A stretch of DNA of 48,507 nucleotides from Bacteroidetes bacterium UBA4408. GTDB lineage: Bacteria; Bacteroidota; Bacteroidia; UBA4408. The notes below the pieces were generated by a model. The model saw only the letters and a program-made list of their open reading frames with translations, had not been told where the DNA came from and made no database searches. Positions 1-10,111 of this stretch are shown here, one piece after another (positions within the stretch are counted from its first letter, which is position 1; each line of letters begins with the position of its first letter). The stretch lies in NCBI GenBank assembly GCA_002389785.1, contig DGQS01000050.1, positions 1 to 48,507 on the forward strand, written 5' to 3'. The position numbers and the translations under genes were made by a program.

Positions 1-3000
1 CCTTTCCCTTCAACACCTTCTATTTGTAATGCAGGAGCTGGTTCATATACAGTTGCAATAACCGATGCAAGTGGCTGTTCAAATCCCAACTTAGAGCATC
101 AAATTGTGCTTACTCAACCGGCTGTACTTACAGCAAATGCAGCCATACAAACCGGAATTTTGTGTAACAATCAACCTACAGGAGCGATAAACTTAACGGT
201 AAGTGGAGGCTCTGCACCTTACACCTTTACCTGGACCGGTCCTGCTGGATATACAGCTTCAACAGAAGACATTTTTGGGTTAGCTGCAGGACTTTATTCA
301 GTGACTGTTCGCGATTCTAATCTATGTTCAGTTACCACTAGCATTACGCTTACACAGCCTGATCCAATTGTTCCTATTGCCAATATTCCAAATCCCAATG
401 GCTTTAATATAGCTTGTTTTGGTGGAAATACCGGAAGCATAGCCTTATCTGTAACCGGAGGAACAGGAGTATTTACTTATTTATGGTCGGGCACCGGCGC
501 TCCTTTTGGAAATGTTTCTTCCATTTCAAACTTAGTTGCTGGAACCTATACAGTGCGAGTAAGCGATAGTAATGGTTGTTTTACCTCAGATACTAGTTTT
601 ACACTCACTCAGCCAACACAACTTTTTGTAATTGATTCGGTAGTAACCTTATCGGGATGCAATGGTGCAGCAGGAGGAAGTATAAAAGCCCTTGCTACCG
701 GTGGTGTTGGATCGTACACTTACACCTGGAATACTGTTCCTCAACAATTGACTCAAACAGCTGTTAACCTTGTTGGTGGCAACTATACAGTAACTGTAAA
801 AGATGGCAATAATTGTTCGGCTCAAGCAACCGCTAACATACCAACATTACCACCACTTGATTCTACTTTAGTTTCTAGTAATATTACAAATGTACTTTGC
901 AATGGAGCATTAACCGGTGCTATCACACTTACAGTAAATGGAGGATTAGCTCCTTTTACCTACAGCTGGGTACCGGCAATCATTGGTAACATTCCCAATC
1001 CATCAGGTTTGCCTGCGGGCTTTTACAGTGTGGTAATTACCGATGCAAACAATTGTAGTACAACTCCGATACATTATGAAATCACTCAGCCGGCCGCACT
1101 TAATTTAAGCTTCACCGGTATTACCAACGTAAATTGTTTTGGCGGAGTAAATGGTACCATAAATGCTAGTGTAACAGGAGGTGTCGGAAACTACAACTAC
1201 ACCTGGTCTGGGGCATGTATAGGATGCCCAAATTCACCGAACCTTTCTGGTTTAACAGCCGGTATTTACAATCTTACAGTAAGCGATGACAATGCATGTA
1301 CAATAAGCGGTGTGGACTCCATTACCCAACCAGTATCAAATTTAAGTGCAAGCGCAAGCAGCCCGGTTGTTAACGGTGGCTATAATATTACTTGTAACGG
1401 TGCCAGCACAGGAAATATTAATTTGGTTGTAACCGGAGGAACCGGTCCTTATACATTTACTTGGACAGCAGCTGGATTTGCCACCGCCTTTACTCAAAAC
1501 TTGAGTGGCTTAAAAGCGAAAACATATACCGTTGTTGTGGTGGATAGCAAAGGTTGTACAACTTCCACCAGTATCACACTCACCCAACCGCCTTTGTTAG
1601 TATTAAACACTACAGAACGTACATTTATTGGCGGAAACAACATTTCTTGTAATGGTGCGCAAGATGGATGTATTGATGCTACTGTAAGCGGAGGTACTGC
1701 ACCCTACACTTATTCATGGACCGGGCCAAATGGTTATAATTCAACGAGTGAGGATATTTGCAATTTATTTGCCGGACTATATATTTTAACCGCAACTGAT
1801 GCCAATGGTTGCGAAGTATTTAAAGCTGTAACTTTAACAGAGCCGGATCCTTTGGCCGGAAGTTTAGCTCCTTCGTTTTTTAATGGAGGTTGGAACATTG
1901 GATGTAATGGAGATTCAACCGGGTTTATTACGTTAACAGTAACCGGTGGAACTTCGGGATATGAATTTATTTGGAGCACTTCCGACACAACACAAGATAT
2001 ATTTAATTTACCCGCAGGAGGTTATAATGTTTTGGTAACCGATCCGAATGGTTGCGAATTCAGAGATAGTATTTCGCTGTATGAACCACCGGTGTTATTG
2101 GCCAGTATAATTAGCCCTGAATTTATTGGAGGTTGGAATATATCCTGCTTCGGGTTCAATAATGGAGTTGATTCATTAGATGTTCAAGGAGGTACGCCTG
2201 CTTACAACTACAGTTGGGTTGGGCCAGGAGGTTTTACTTCGAGCAACGAAGACATTAGTGGATTATTTGCCGGAATTTATACCGCAACAATAACTGATGA
2301 CAATGGTTGTATTTTAATAAAAACAGATACTTTAATTGAGCCGCCGGCACTTGATTTTACCTTGTTTAGCCCAACCTTTATTGGAGGCAACAATATTTCC
2401 TGTTATGGCGATTCAAGTGGATCAATAACCAGCACAGTTACAGGAGGAACAACACTTTATTCTTACACTTGGAATGGTCCAAATGTTACAAATGTTCATA
2501 CCAGTTCTTTAACTAATCTGGTTGCAGGAAACTATGTGTTAACCGTAACCGACACAAATGGTTGTAACCTTACTAAAAACATTGTTCTCACACAGCCTAC
2601 GCCTTTGTCAACACAAGTAATACCGACCGTAGTAGCGGGAGGATTCAATATCACTTGCCGTGGAACCAACACCGGTGTTATTACTGTAATTGATGGCGGT
2701 GGAACGGCTCCTTATACTTACACCTGGACAGATAGTGCAGGAACAGTGATAGCGAATACAGCTAACATCGACAGCTTGTATGCCGGAACATATACAATAG
2801 CTGTAGCCGATGCAAATGGGTGCGATACATTGGTGACAGTGACCTTAACAGAACCACTTGAACTTAATGACACTATAACATCACCGGTATTTATTGGTGG
2901 AACCAGCTTGCGTTGTTTTAACGATAACAGCGGATCAATAATAATTAGTGAAGTTGGAGGTGCGCCTCCTTTTAATCATGCATGGTCAGGCCCGGGTGGA

Positions 3001-4926
3001 TTTACCGCCAGCAACGATACCTTAACCGGATTGGCTGCTGGAAGTTATTCAGTTTTAATAACCGATGCAAACGGCTGTACAAAAACCGATAGCATTGTGC
3101 TAACACAACCGGCGGTCTTAGCGCTTACCTTGGTTCCAACAGTGTACGTTAACGGTTTAAACATTCGCTGCTTTAATGATTCTTCGGGCGTAATTATTGC
3201 AAACATAAGTGGAGGTACTCAAGGATATAGTTACTCCTGGACTGGACCAAACGGATTTACAGCAACAACTAAGGATTTAATTGGTGTGGTAGCCGGCCAA
3301 TACTGTTTAACTGTAACTGATACAAATGGATGTTCGGTAAATCAATGTCAAACTTTAACTCAGCCAACTTCGGCCTTGAGCGGTATACTTTCATCGCCTT
3401 TGCTTGCTGGTGGTTTTAACGTAAGTTGTAACGGCTCAAACGATGGAACAATTTACCTGAGCTTTTCAGGGGGATCTCCAGGATTTACAATCGATTGGCG
3501 AGGACCTAATGGATTTGCCGATTCAGCGGTTTTTGCTTCAGCAACAAACGATACCTTGTTTAATTTGTATGCCCCAACTTATACTGTGGTAATGCTCGAT
3601 ACCAATACCTGTGCGTATACCGATTCAATTACATTAACACAACCGGGAAACCCAATTGAAGGCGTGCTTACACCATTCGTATACCCTGGAGGAAATAATG
3701 TTACTTGTTTTGGAAGTTCCGATGGAGCGATAGATTTATCTGTAACAGGAGGTATTGCCCCATATACTTACAGTTGGAGTACCAGTGCTGTTACACAAGA
3801 TATATCCAATCTTTCAGCAGGAATATACACTGTAACCATTACCGACAGTATTAATTGCTTTAAGACCTATTCAGATACACTTGTTCAACCCGACACCATT
3901 TCGTCGACCTTGCTTGCTCAGGTTTACGCAGGGGGCTTTAACATTACTTGTAATGGCTTTAGCAATGGAGCGGTAAGTTCTTCGTATACAGGTGGTACAA
4001 TCGGATTTACATTTGGCTGGACCGGTCCGGGTGGATTTAGTTCTACTTCACAGAATATTAGTGGGGTACCAAAAGGAACTTACTGTTTGGTTGTTAGAGA
4101 TACCAATGGCTGTGTAAGCAATCAGAAATGCATCACGTTAATAGAGCCCAATACGGTTTCCATTATTGAAACACATCCGCCGGTTGATTGTTCTTATTTG
4201 CCTTCCAATATTTCACTTACTGTAAGTGGAGGTACTAGTCCTTATTCTTATAGTTGGAGTGGCCCTGGCATTACAGCAGCTGATACTACCAATAGTATTT
4301 CAGGCTTGTTGAGTGGTAATTATTCGGTAACCGTAGTAGATGGCAATTCATGTGTTACAGCACTATCAGCGCCGGTAGTAATTTATGTTCCCGACTCATT
4401 AAAAATTAAGTTAAGTGCCGTAAGTTTCCCGCCTGCCAATTACAACATCAGTAATTTTGGATTGAGCGATGGTGTCATCACAACGATAGTTACCGGAGGA
4501 ACACAAAACTATAACTACAGCTGGAGCAATATTGAAGGAACCTTTAGCAGCGCCAGTCAAAATTTAAATTCAATGCCTAAAGGTGTATACATTGTTACTG
4601 TTACCGACGCTTATAACTGTGCTTTAAGTGATACCATTGAGCTACGAGAACCTTATGAATTACAAATGCCGAGCGGGTTTTCTCCGAATGGCGATGGGTT
4701 AAATGATGATTTTTATGTGCATGGTTTGGATATTTATCCGGACAACGTAATTGTTGTATTTAACCGTTGGGGAAATCAAGTGTATACAAAAGATAGCTAT
4801 TATCGCGACTGGACAGGGTTGAGTGATAAAGGAGAACCATTGCCAGACGGGACATATTTTGTGGTGTTAAAAATCAAGAACAGCGATATTATTTTGAAAG
4901 GCTATGTTGATTTAAGAAGAAACTAA
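1..4926 (+). CDS. SprB-like giant repeat adhesin with gliding-motility C-terminal domain (5' partial)
   Basis: The reading frame is open from base 1, so the true start lies outside the window; 1641 residues are visible. I count 18 copies of a repeat of about 75-90 residues. Each has a GGxxxYxYxW core and ends in TDxNGC, and most begin with a (N)I(S/T)C(N/F)G block, so most copies carry two cysteines that may pair. The last repeat has Asn where the first Cys is expected. The last ~88 residues (from about base 4660) form a gliding-motility-associated/CHU_C domain: SGFSPNGDGLND, then VVFNRWGNQVY and LPDGTYF. In this family that domain is a type B T9SS signal, sending the protein across the outer membrane to the surface. 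The PorP/SprF gene follows after 31 bases, suggesting an operon. Role as adhesin or motility protein is inferred from SprB; the ligand is unknown. Confidence 0.9.
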   Translation, partial: PFPSTPSICNAGAGSYTVAITDASGCSNPNLEHQIVLTQPAVLTANAAIQTGILCNNQPTGAINLTVSGGSAPYTFTWTGPAGYTASTEDIFGLAAGLYSVTVRDSNLCSVTTSITLTQPDPIVPIANIPNPNGFNIACFGGNTGSIALSVTGGTGVFTYLWSGTGAPFGNVSSISNLVAGTYTVRVSDSNGCFTSDTSFTLTQPTQLFVIDSVVTLSGCNGAAGGSIKALATGGVGSYTYTWNTVPQQLTQTAVNLVGGNYTVTVKDGNNCSAQATANIPTLPPLDSTLVSSNITNVLCNGALTGAITLTVNGGLAPFTYSWVPAIIGNIPNPSGLPAGFYSVVITDANNCSTTPIHYEITQPAALNLSFTGITNVNCFGGVNGTINASVTGGVGNYNYTWSGACIGCPNSPNLSGLTAGIYNLTVSDDNACTISGVDSITQPVSNLSASASSPVVNGGYNITCNGASTGNINLVVTGGTGPYTFTWTAAGFATAFTQNLSGLKAKTYTVVVVDSKGCTTSTSITLTQPPLLVLNTTERTFIGGNNISCNGAQDGCIDATVSGGTAPYTYSWTGPNGYNSTSEDICNLFAGLYILTATDANGCEVFKAVTLTEPDPLAGSLAPSFFNGGWNIGCNGDSTGFITLTVTGGTSGYEFIWSTSDTTQDIFNLPAGGYNVLVTDPNGCEFRDSISLYEPPVLLASIISPEFIGGWNISCFGFNNGVDSLDVQGGTPAYNYSWVGPGGFTSSNEDISGLFAGIYTATITDDNGCILIKTDTLIEPPALDFTLFSPTFIGGNNISCYGDSSGSITSTVTGGTTLYSYTWNGPNVTNVHTSSLTNLVAGNYVLTVTDTNGCNLTKNIVLTQPTPLSTQVIPTVVAGGFNITCRGTNTGVITVIDGGGTAPYTYTWTDSAGTVIANTANIDSLYAGTYTIAVADANGCDTLVTVTLTEPLELNDTITSPVFIGGTSLRCFNDNSGSIIISEVGGAPPFNHAWSGPGGFTASNDTLTGLAAGSYSVLITDANGCTKTDSIVLTQPAVLALTLVPTVYVNGLNIRCFNDSSGVIIANISGGTQGYSYSWTGPNGFTATTKDLIGVVAGQYCLTVTDTNGCSVNQCQTLTQPTSALSGILSSPLLAGGFNVSCNGSNDGTIYLSFSGGSPGFTIDWRGPNGFADSAVFASATNDTLFNLYAPTYTVVMLDTNTCAYTDSITLTQPGNPIEGVLTPFVYPGGNNVTCFGSSDGAIDLSVTGGIAPYTYSWSTSAVTQDISNLSAGIYTVTITDSINCFKTYSDTLVQPDTISSTLLAQVYAGGFNITCNGFSNGAVSSSYTGGTIGFTFGWTGPGGFSSTSQNISGVPKGTYCLVVRDTNGCVSNQKCITLIEPNTVSIIETHPPVDCSYLPSNISLTVSGGTSPYSYSWSGPGITAADTTNSISGLLSGNYSVTVVDGNSCVTALSAPVVIYVPDSLKIKLSAVSFPPANYNISNFGLSDGVITTIVTGGTQNYNYSWSNIEGTFSSASQNLNSMPKGVYIVTVTDAYNCALSDTIELREPYELQMPSGFSPNGDGLNDDFYVHGLDIYPDNVIVVFNRWGNQVYTKDSYYRDWTGLSDKGEPLPDGTYFVVLKIKNSDIILKGYVDLRRN

Positions 4927-4957
4927 TTATTGAAAAAAAACTTAATAGAAAAATAAC

Positions 4958-5878
4958 ATGAAGAAATTAATTCTCGCTTTCTTGATTTTTAGTGCCGTTG
5001 TAGAAGTGCAGGCACAGCAAGACATCATGTTGAGTCAATACATGTTTAACGGATTGTTTATTAATCCCGGATATGCAGGAAGCCATAAATACTACAGCGC
5101 CAGCTTAATTCACCGTCGTCAATGGGAGGGGTTTAATGGAGCGCCAAAAACGAGTATTGTAGCGCTCGATGGCCCGGTAAAAGACCGCCACATGGGTATT
5201 GGGGGAATAATTGCGCACGATCGAATTGGCGTGACAAAGCAAACCGATATACTTGCTACTTATTCCTATTACATTAAATTAGGACCTGGTAAGTTGTCGT
5301 TTGGTGCGAAAGGAGGGGTATCTAATTACACTTCTACAGTATCGTCGCTTACCGTGTGGGACCAAGATGACCAGGTTTTTGCAAACGATAAACGAAGTGC
5401 TTGGCTACCTAAATTTGGAGCAGGTGCATATTATTACACCAATAAATTATATGCCGGTATTGCCATTCCCACTTTGCTAGCATACGATTCAAAAAACAAT
5501 TTTAATTTGGATGTAACGAAATCATCGTTTGTTAGACGCCATTATTTTATTAATGCGGGATATGTGTTCAGTGTTAACGATCAAATAAAAATAAAGCCTT
5601 CTGTATTGTTAAAATACCAAAAGGCAGCTCCACTAGAAGGGGATATTAATGTGAATGTGTTTTTGAACGATATCATTTGCCTCGGTGTTTCATACCGAAC
5701 AGGAGATGCAATTTTAGCTTTGCTTGAGTACCAAATTAACAACCGAATAAGAGTAGGATATTCTTTTGATTATACAACCTCTAAGCTAAGTAAGTTTAAT
5801 TCCGGTTCACATGAAATTATGATTTCGTATGACTTTGGTGAAGATGTTATTAAAATAAAAACCCCTCGCTATTTTTAA
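4958..5878 (+). CDS. PorP/SprF family T9SS outer-membrane protein (copy 1)
   Basis: 306 residues with an N-terminal signal peptide of about 19 residues ending in VQA. The mature start, QQDIMLSQYMFN, followed by INPGYAGS and RRQW, is the hallmark of the PorP/SprF family. The rest alternates short amphipathic strands ending in a family-typical C-terminal strand, as expected of an outer-membrane beta barrel. SprF-like proteins are needed for export of adjacent cargo carrying type B C-terminal domains, and PorP itself belongs to the T9SS attachment complex. The gene lies between the repeat adhesin and a PorE-like protein, so a dedicated role for that adhesin is likely. A paralogue in the same arrangement starts at 21249. 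Family assignment is firm; cargo specificity is inferred. Confidence 0.92.
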   Translation: MKKLILAFLIFSAVVEVQAQQDIMLSQYMFNGLFINPGYAGSHKYYSASLIHRRQWEGFNGAPKTSIVALDGPVKDRHMGIGGIIAHDRIGVTKQTDILATYSYYIKLGPGKLSFGAKGGVSNYTSTVSSLTVWDQDDQVFANDKRSAWLPKFGAGAYYYTNKLYAGIAIPTLLAYDSKNNFNLDVTKSSFVRRHYFINAGYVFSVNDQIKIKPSVLLKYQKAAPLEGDINVNVFLNDIICLGVSYRTGDAILALLEYQINNRIRVGYSFDYTTSKLSKFNSGSHEIMISYDFGEDVIKIKTPRYF

Positions 5879-5971
5879 TTTACAACTGTACTACGAAAGA
5901 GAAATGGAAGCTACCAACTGCCGCTATTTTTCCGGTAAATCTTACAGAAATTGAAAACAAATTATCCAAAC

Positions 5972-7870
5972 ATGAAAAAAACACTATCCGTAAGTTTAAC
6001 AAGTTTTGCACTCGCACTTTTGTTGAGCGGATGCACTAGTTATTATTTGAAAAAGGCCAACCGTGAGTATGAATCGTATAATTATGTTACCGCAATTGAT
6101 GGATATCGGAAGGTTTTAAAATCAACACAAAGCAATCAGGCGGTAATTCGACTTGCCGATAGTTATCGATTGATAAATAAATCGGATAAAGCAGAAGAGG
6201 CTTATGCCGAAGTGGTGAAGATAAAAGACATTGATCCTGTAAACTATTATTACTACGCAAAAGCATTAATAAATAATGGGAAACGCGATGCAGCTAAACC
6301 CTGGATAGACAAATACCTTTTATCAAAACCTGACGATAAAACAGCTCAAGCTTTACGCGATGCCAATAACAATCCGGCTTCATTTACTTCTGAAGAAGGA
6401 TTGTTTAAAGTTGAAATGGCCGCGATTGATGGACTTGCTTCTTGTTTTGGTGCCATTGAACGTAAAGACGAGGTTGTTTTTTCAGGTCAAACAACCGTAG
6501 GTATTGGGGGAAAAAAAGATGAATGGTCTGGTGAATCCTATTACGATATTTATTCTGCAAAAAAATCAGGTGGTACCTGGAGTAAACCTCACAGCATCGA
6601 AGGAGATGTTAATGGCTTGTACCACGAAGGTCCTGCAACCTTCTCGAAAAGTGGAGATGAGATGTATTATACCCGAAGCAATTACTTTAAGAAGAAACTA
6701 AAAGCTAGTAGCAAAAGTGAAAACAATTTGAAAATTTTTAAAGCAAAATTGGTAAATGGTAAATGGGAGGGTAGCGAAGAGATGCCCTTCAACAGTGATG
6801 AATATTCGGTAGGGCATCCTTCACTTTCGGCGGATGGTAAAACACTTTATTTTACCAGCGATATGCCCGGAGGACAAGGAGGCTCAGATATTTATTTTAG
6901 CAAATGGGATGGCAAATGGGGAAAACCACAAAACATGGGTCCCGAAATAAATACACCCGGCAAAGAATCGTTTCCTTATTCACACGACGAAGACAGTTCG
7001 TTTTATTTCTCATCTGATGGAAATGTTAGTTTAGGTGGATTAGATATTTTTAAATGTAAATGGGATGGCAGCAAATGGAGCAGTCCGGAGAACATTAAAG
7101 CTCCACTAAATTCTCAAAAAGACGATTTCGCATTTTCAATGAAATCCGATGCTAAATCGGGATACTTATCGAGCAACCGCGGCGGTGATGACCGCATTTA
7201 TGAATGGGCTGCAATACCTCCTGTAGAGCCGGTTTATTATACCGAAGGTACCGTTACCGATAAGGCTACCGGCAAACCCCTTCCCGGCGCAAAAGTGTTA
7301 TTTAAGAACATGGACGATGGCACCGAAGAATTTGTTACGACCGATGAAAATGGGAAATACAAATATGAAATTAAGCCCAACAAACATTACGATATTATTG
7401 CTTCAAAAGACCTTTATTTCGTAAAAAAAGACAAGGTTTTTGTACCTAAATCAAAGTTAGGCGAGAGCATTACCAAGGACCTTGCGCTTGAGCCAATTGT
7501 AATTGATAAACCAATTGTAATTGAAAACATTTATTACGATTTAGGAAAATGGGATATTCGCCCAGAAGCAGCTGCAGAGCTAGACAAATTGGTTCAGTTC
7601 TTACGTGACAACGGTAAAATCAGTATCGAATTAAGCTCCCATACCGATTGTCGTGCCAGCGATCAATACAACTTGAATTTATCAGATAAACGAGCAAAAT
7701 CAGCAGTTGATTATTTGATTAGTAAAGGAATCGAAGGTACCCGACTTAAAGCAAAAGGATACGGAGAAACGAAATTACTCAACAAGTGCGATGATGGCAT
7801 TACCTGTACCGAAGAAGAACATCAACTTAACCGCAGAACCGAAATTAAGGTATTGAAAATTACAGGATAA
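5972..7870 (+). CDS. PorE-like OmpA-family lipoprotein (TPR, PD40 propeller, CRD, OmpA domain)
   Basis: 632 residues from ATG 5972. An upstream in-frame TTG at 5951 would spoil the signal peptide. The lipobox LSGC puts the lipidated Cys at residue 21. Domains in order: TPR-like helices (about 25-120), a PD40/WD40-like propeller with repeated SADGKTLYFTSD and SSDGN motifs (about 140-410), a carboxypeptidase-regulatory-like domain (about 420-500), and an OmpA peptidoglycan-binding domain (about 520-630) with the SHTDCRA motif. This order matches PorE of Porphyromonas gingivalis, which ties the T9SS PorP complex to peptidoglycan. It follows PorP/SprF after 93 bases and is closed by a strong terminator. 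The 827-residue protein at 22184 is its paralogue. Role in T9SS anchoring is inferred from architecture and neighbours. Confidence 0.88.
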   Translation: MKKTLSVSLTSFALALLLSGCTSYYLKKANREYESYNYVTAIDGYRKVLKSTQSNQAVIRLADSYRLINKSDKAEEAYAEVVKIKDIDPVNYYYYAKALINNGKRDAAKPWIDKYLLSKPDDKTAQALRDANNNPASFTSEEGLFKVEMAAIDGLASCFGAIERKDEVVFSGQTTVGIGGKKDEWSGESYYDIYSAKKSGGTWSKPHSIEGDVNGLYHEGPATFSKSGDEMYYTRSNYFKKKLKASSKSENNLKIFKAKLVNGKWEGSEEMPFNSDEYSVGHPSLSADGKTLYFTSDMPGGQGGSDIYFSKWDGKWGKPQNMGPEINTPGKESFPYSHDEDSSFYFSSDGNVSLGGLDIFKCKWDGSKWSSPENIKAPLNSQKDDFAFSMKSDAKSGYLSSNRGGDDRIYEWAAIPPVEPVYYTEGTVTDKATGKPLPGAKVLFKNMDDGTEEFVTTDENGKYKYEIKPNKHYDIIASKDLYFVKKDKVFVPKSKLGESITKDLALEPIVIDKPIVIENIYYDLGKWDIRPEAAAELDKLVQFLRDNGKISIELSSHTDCRASDQYNLNLSDKRAKSAVDYLISKGIEGTRLKAKGYGETKLLNKCDDGITCTEEEHQLNRRTEIKVLKITG

Positions 7871-7889
7871 GTTGGAGTAGTCCTACTAT

Positions 7890-7925
7890 AACCGCTTTTA
7901 CTGTTTCAGCAAAAGCGGTTTTTTT
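7890..7925 (+). terminator. Rho-independent terminator after the first T9SS cassette
   Basis: A perfect 10-bp stem (AACCGCTTTT at 7890-7899 with AAAAGCGGTT at 7911-7920), an 11-base loop and a run of T directly after. It lies 20 bases past the stop of the PorE-like gene and marks the end of the adhesin-PorP-PorE operon. Confidence 0.85.
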
Positions 7926-7961
7926 GTTGAACTCAGCATAAAATGCCTTATACGATTTATT

Positions 7962-7969
7962 TATTTTTG
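7962..7969 (+). promoter_or_regulatory. Candidate -7 element upstream of the RimB-like gene
   Basis: TATTTTTG matches the Bacteroidota -7 consensus TAnnTTTG. It lies after the terminator and 92 bases before the GTG start at 8061. No TTTG was found at the right -33 spacing, so this rests on one half-site only. Confidence 0.3.
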
Positions 7970-8060
7970 CATTCGTAGCGATTAATAATTAATACAAGTT
8001 TTGTTCTCTTGCATTACCAGCAAGCACTTTTCGTTACCTTGCCATCAAATTTTTTACTAG

Positions 8061-8504
8061 GTGAATAGTACTACAAAAATAATCATTGGCAGAAGAGAAA
8101 AGGTTTCCTTTCCCGACCTCGGACTTAAATTGGTTGAAGCTAAAATTGATACCGGAGCATATACAGCGGCGCTGCATTGCAGTAGAATTTGGGTTGAAGA
8201 AAAAGCAGGAGTAGCAGTTTTATGCTTTAAAATACTTGACGATACACATCCCCGTTATAGCGAAAAAACACATGAGTTTTTAGTCTTTGGAAAAAGAAAA
8301 ATTAAAAACTCGAGTGGAATTTTTGAAAGCCGCTTTACAATTAAAACGCCTATTAAAATTGGAAGAAAAAAAATTCAGGCAACACTCTCGTTAACCGACC
8401 GAGCAGGTATGAAATATCCGGTATTGGTAGGACGTAAATTACTACATAATCGATTTATTGTAGACGTAACAGAGTTGAACTTATTAGAGAAAAAAGCAAA
8501 ATAA
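8061..8504 (+). CDS. RimB-like retropepsin-type peptidase (ATP-dependent zinc protease family)
   Basis: 147 residues from a GTG start. The segment KIDTGAYTAALH contains the DTGA motif of retropepsin-like aspartic peptidases, and the later SLTDRAGMKYPVLVGRKLL segment is typical of the family long annotated as 'ATP-dependent zinc protease' (PF05618). There is no zinc-protease HExxH. In Pseudomonas the homologue RimB acts with the glutamate ligase RimK. Here a RimK gene follows after 70 bases, though with its own promoter, which supports the same partnership: RimK adds glutamates and RimB would trim or cleave the product. The substrate in this organism is unknown. Family call is strong, biochemical role inferred. 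Confidence 0.85.
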   Translation: MNSTTKIIIGRREKVSFPDLGLKLVEAKIDTGAYTAALHCSRIWVEEKAGVAVLCFKILDDTHPRYSEKTHEFLVFGKRKIKNSSGIFESRFTIKTPIKIGRKKIQATLSLTDRAGMKYPVLVGRKLLHNRFIVDVTELNLLEKKAK

Positions 8505-8522
8505 TTTTTACTTTCACTTCTG

Positions 8523-8555
8523 TTTGCATTAGTTTAAAAAATCACCCTAGTTTTG
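8523..8555 (+). promoter_or_regulatory. Bacteroidota-type promoter for rimK
   Basis: TTTG at 8523-8526, a 21-base spacer and TAGTTTTG at 8548-8555 match the Bacteroidota sigma consensus (TTTG, about 19-21 bases, TAnnTTTG). Transcription would start about 10-15 bases before the ATG at 8575, giving rimK its own short-leader transcript. Confidence 0.6.
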
Positions 8556-8574
8556 TCCAAAACAATATCAACAA

Positions 8575-9474
8575 ATGAAAATAGCAGTATTGTCGCGTAA
8601 TGCAGATTTGTATTCAACACGTAGAATTGTTGAAGCCGGTCGATTACGCGGTCACGAAATGCTTGTTATAGACCACTTGAAATGCTCCCTGGTTCTCGAA
8701 AAAAGCAAAGCAAAGGTGATCTATAAAAACGAGGAAATTGAGGGTGTAAATGCAATCATTCCTCGCATTGGGGCTTCAGTTACTTTTTATGGTGCGGCCG
8801 TTGTTCGTCAGTTTGAAATGATGAAAGTATTTACTGCAACTGAATCTCAAGCCTTGGTTCGTTCGCGTGATAAGTTGCGCAGTTTGCAATTGCTAGCTCG
8901 TGCCGGAGTAGGAATGCCTAAAACAGCCTTTGCCTCTACTGCTAAAAGCATTGATTTAATATTAGAGGAAGTTGGAGGACTACCCGTGGTAATAAAATTA
9001 TTAGAAGGGACACAAGGAATAGGTGTTGTGCTTGCGGAAACATACAATTCAGCAAAGTCAATGTTTGAAGCTTTTTTAGATTTGGATGCAAATATTTTAG
9101 TACAAGAATTTGTGAAAGAAGCCAATGGCGCAGATTTACGAGTATTTATTGTAGATGGAGAAGTAGTAGGAGCCATGCGTAGACAAGGTAAAACCGATGA
9201 ATTTAGAAGTAACCTGCATCGTGGTGGGACGGCCGAATTGGTTAAACTTACAAAGGAGGAAAAAAGCACAGCATTGAAATGCGTAAAAAAATTAGGATTG
9301 TCAATAGCAGGTGTGGATATGCTACAATCGAAGCGCGGACCCTTGGTACTTGAGGTTAATTCTTCACCCGGACTAGAAGGTATAGAGCATGCAACAAAAG
9401 CGGATATAGCAGGCAAAATAATTGAATTTGTGGAACGCAAGGTAAATGTTCATCAAACAGAAAAGCTGCTGTAA
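8575..9474 (+). CDS. rimK: RimK family alpha-L-glutamate ligase (ATP-grasp)
   Basis: 299 residues, the usual length for RimK. An N-terminal pre-ATP-grasp fold (about 1-95, with IIPRIGAS) is followed by an ATP-grasp domain: [14 protein letters not shown] (the nucleotide-binding loop), the ILVQEF strand, [15 protein letters not shown], and [14 protein letters not shown] carrying the Mg-binding Glu and Asn near residues 262-264. RimK joins L-glutamate to protein or peptide C-termini, classically ribosomal protein S6, using ATP. The RimB-like peptidase lies just upstream and an AstE/AspA-type deacylase two genes downstream, a neighbourhood suggesting a modification and removal pathway. S6 as target is not shown here, and other amino-acid ligases share this fold. 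Confidence 0.88.
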   Translation: MKIAVLSRNADLYSTRRIVEAGRLRGHEMLVIDHLKCSLVLEKSKAKVIYKNEEIEGVNAIIPRIGASVTFYGAAVVRQFEMMKVFTATESQALVRSRDKLRSLQLLARAGVGMPKTAFASTAKSIDLILEEVGGLPVVIKLLEGTQGIGVVLAETYNSAKSMFEAFLDLDANILVQEFVKEANGADLRVFIVDGEVVGAMRRQGKTDEFRSNLHRGGTAELVKLTKEEKSTALKCVKKLGLSIAGVDMLQSKRGPLVLEVNSSPGLEGIEHATKADIAGKIIEFVERKVNVHQTEKLL

Positions 9475-9535
9475 GAGCAGGTGAATATTTGTAATTACTC
9501 AGAGTTAAAAATCTACTGAAAAATAATTGCACAAA

Positions 9536-10111
9536 ATGGAATTGAACAACGACTATTTAGAGAGTGTGAAAAAGCAATTTGAGTATTACAAAATGCTTGG
9601 AGAAAAAACATTTTCACAACTATCCGACGAGCAGCTGTTTATACAACTAAACGAAGAAAGTAATAGCATCGCTACAATTGTAAAACATTTATGGGGAAAT
9701 ATGCTCTCACGTTGGACCGACTTTTTAACTTCAGACGGAGAAAAGGAATGGCGGCGCCGAGATGCAGAATTTGATAATGATATTGCCGACAGAAACGAGC
9801 TTTTGGAGAAATGGAATGCTGGTTGGGATTGCTTGTTTGATGCGCTGAACTCATTAACAGTAAACGATTTAACTAAAGAAATATTTATCCGAAATCAAGG
9901 ACATTCAGTTTGCGAAGCAATAAACAGGCAACTTGCACATTACCCTTATCATATAGGACAAATTGTTTTTATTGGAAAATTAATCTGTAATGACAAGTGG
10001 ACTTCGCTTTCAATTCCAAAAGGAAACTCGAAGGAATACAATGCTGAAAAATTTTCAAAACCTAAGCACAAACAGCATTTTACAGATGAGTATATAAATA
10101 AAAAGAACTAA
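9536..10111 (+). CDS. DUF1572 family protein (DinB/YfiT-like four-helix bundle)
   Basis: 191 residues from ATG 9536, preferred over the in-frame TTG at 9527. The protein is helical and soluble with no signal peptide. IVKHLWGNMLSRWTDFLTSDGE and HYPYHIGQIVFIGK contain the spaced histidines that bind metal in the DinB-like superfamily, and the pattern matches DUF1572. Some members of this superfamily are thiol-dependent transferases, but no substrate can be read from this sequence. It follows rimK by 61 bases and may be cotranscribed. Confidence 0.8.
   Translation: MELNNDYLESVKKQFEYYKMLGEKTFSQLSDEQLFIQLNEESNSIATIVKHLWGNMLSRWTDFLTSDGEKEWRRRDAEFDNDIADRNELLEKWNAGWDCLFDALNSLTVNDLTKEIFIRNQGHSVCEAINRQLAHYPYHIGQIVFIGKLICNDKWTSLSIPKGNSKEYNAEKFSKPKHKQHFTDEYINKKN

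Noticed and set aside
1..4650. Regular recurring blocks that might be a CRISPR array or DNA satellite
   Set aside because: The recurrence is at protein level only; the DNA of the units differs widely and the frame is open throughout.
8847..9440. A 197-residue open frame on the minus strand within rimK
   Set aside because: It lies wholly inside a conserved ATP-grasp gene and resembles no protein family.
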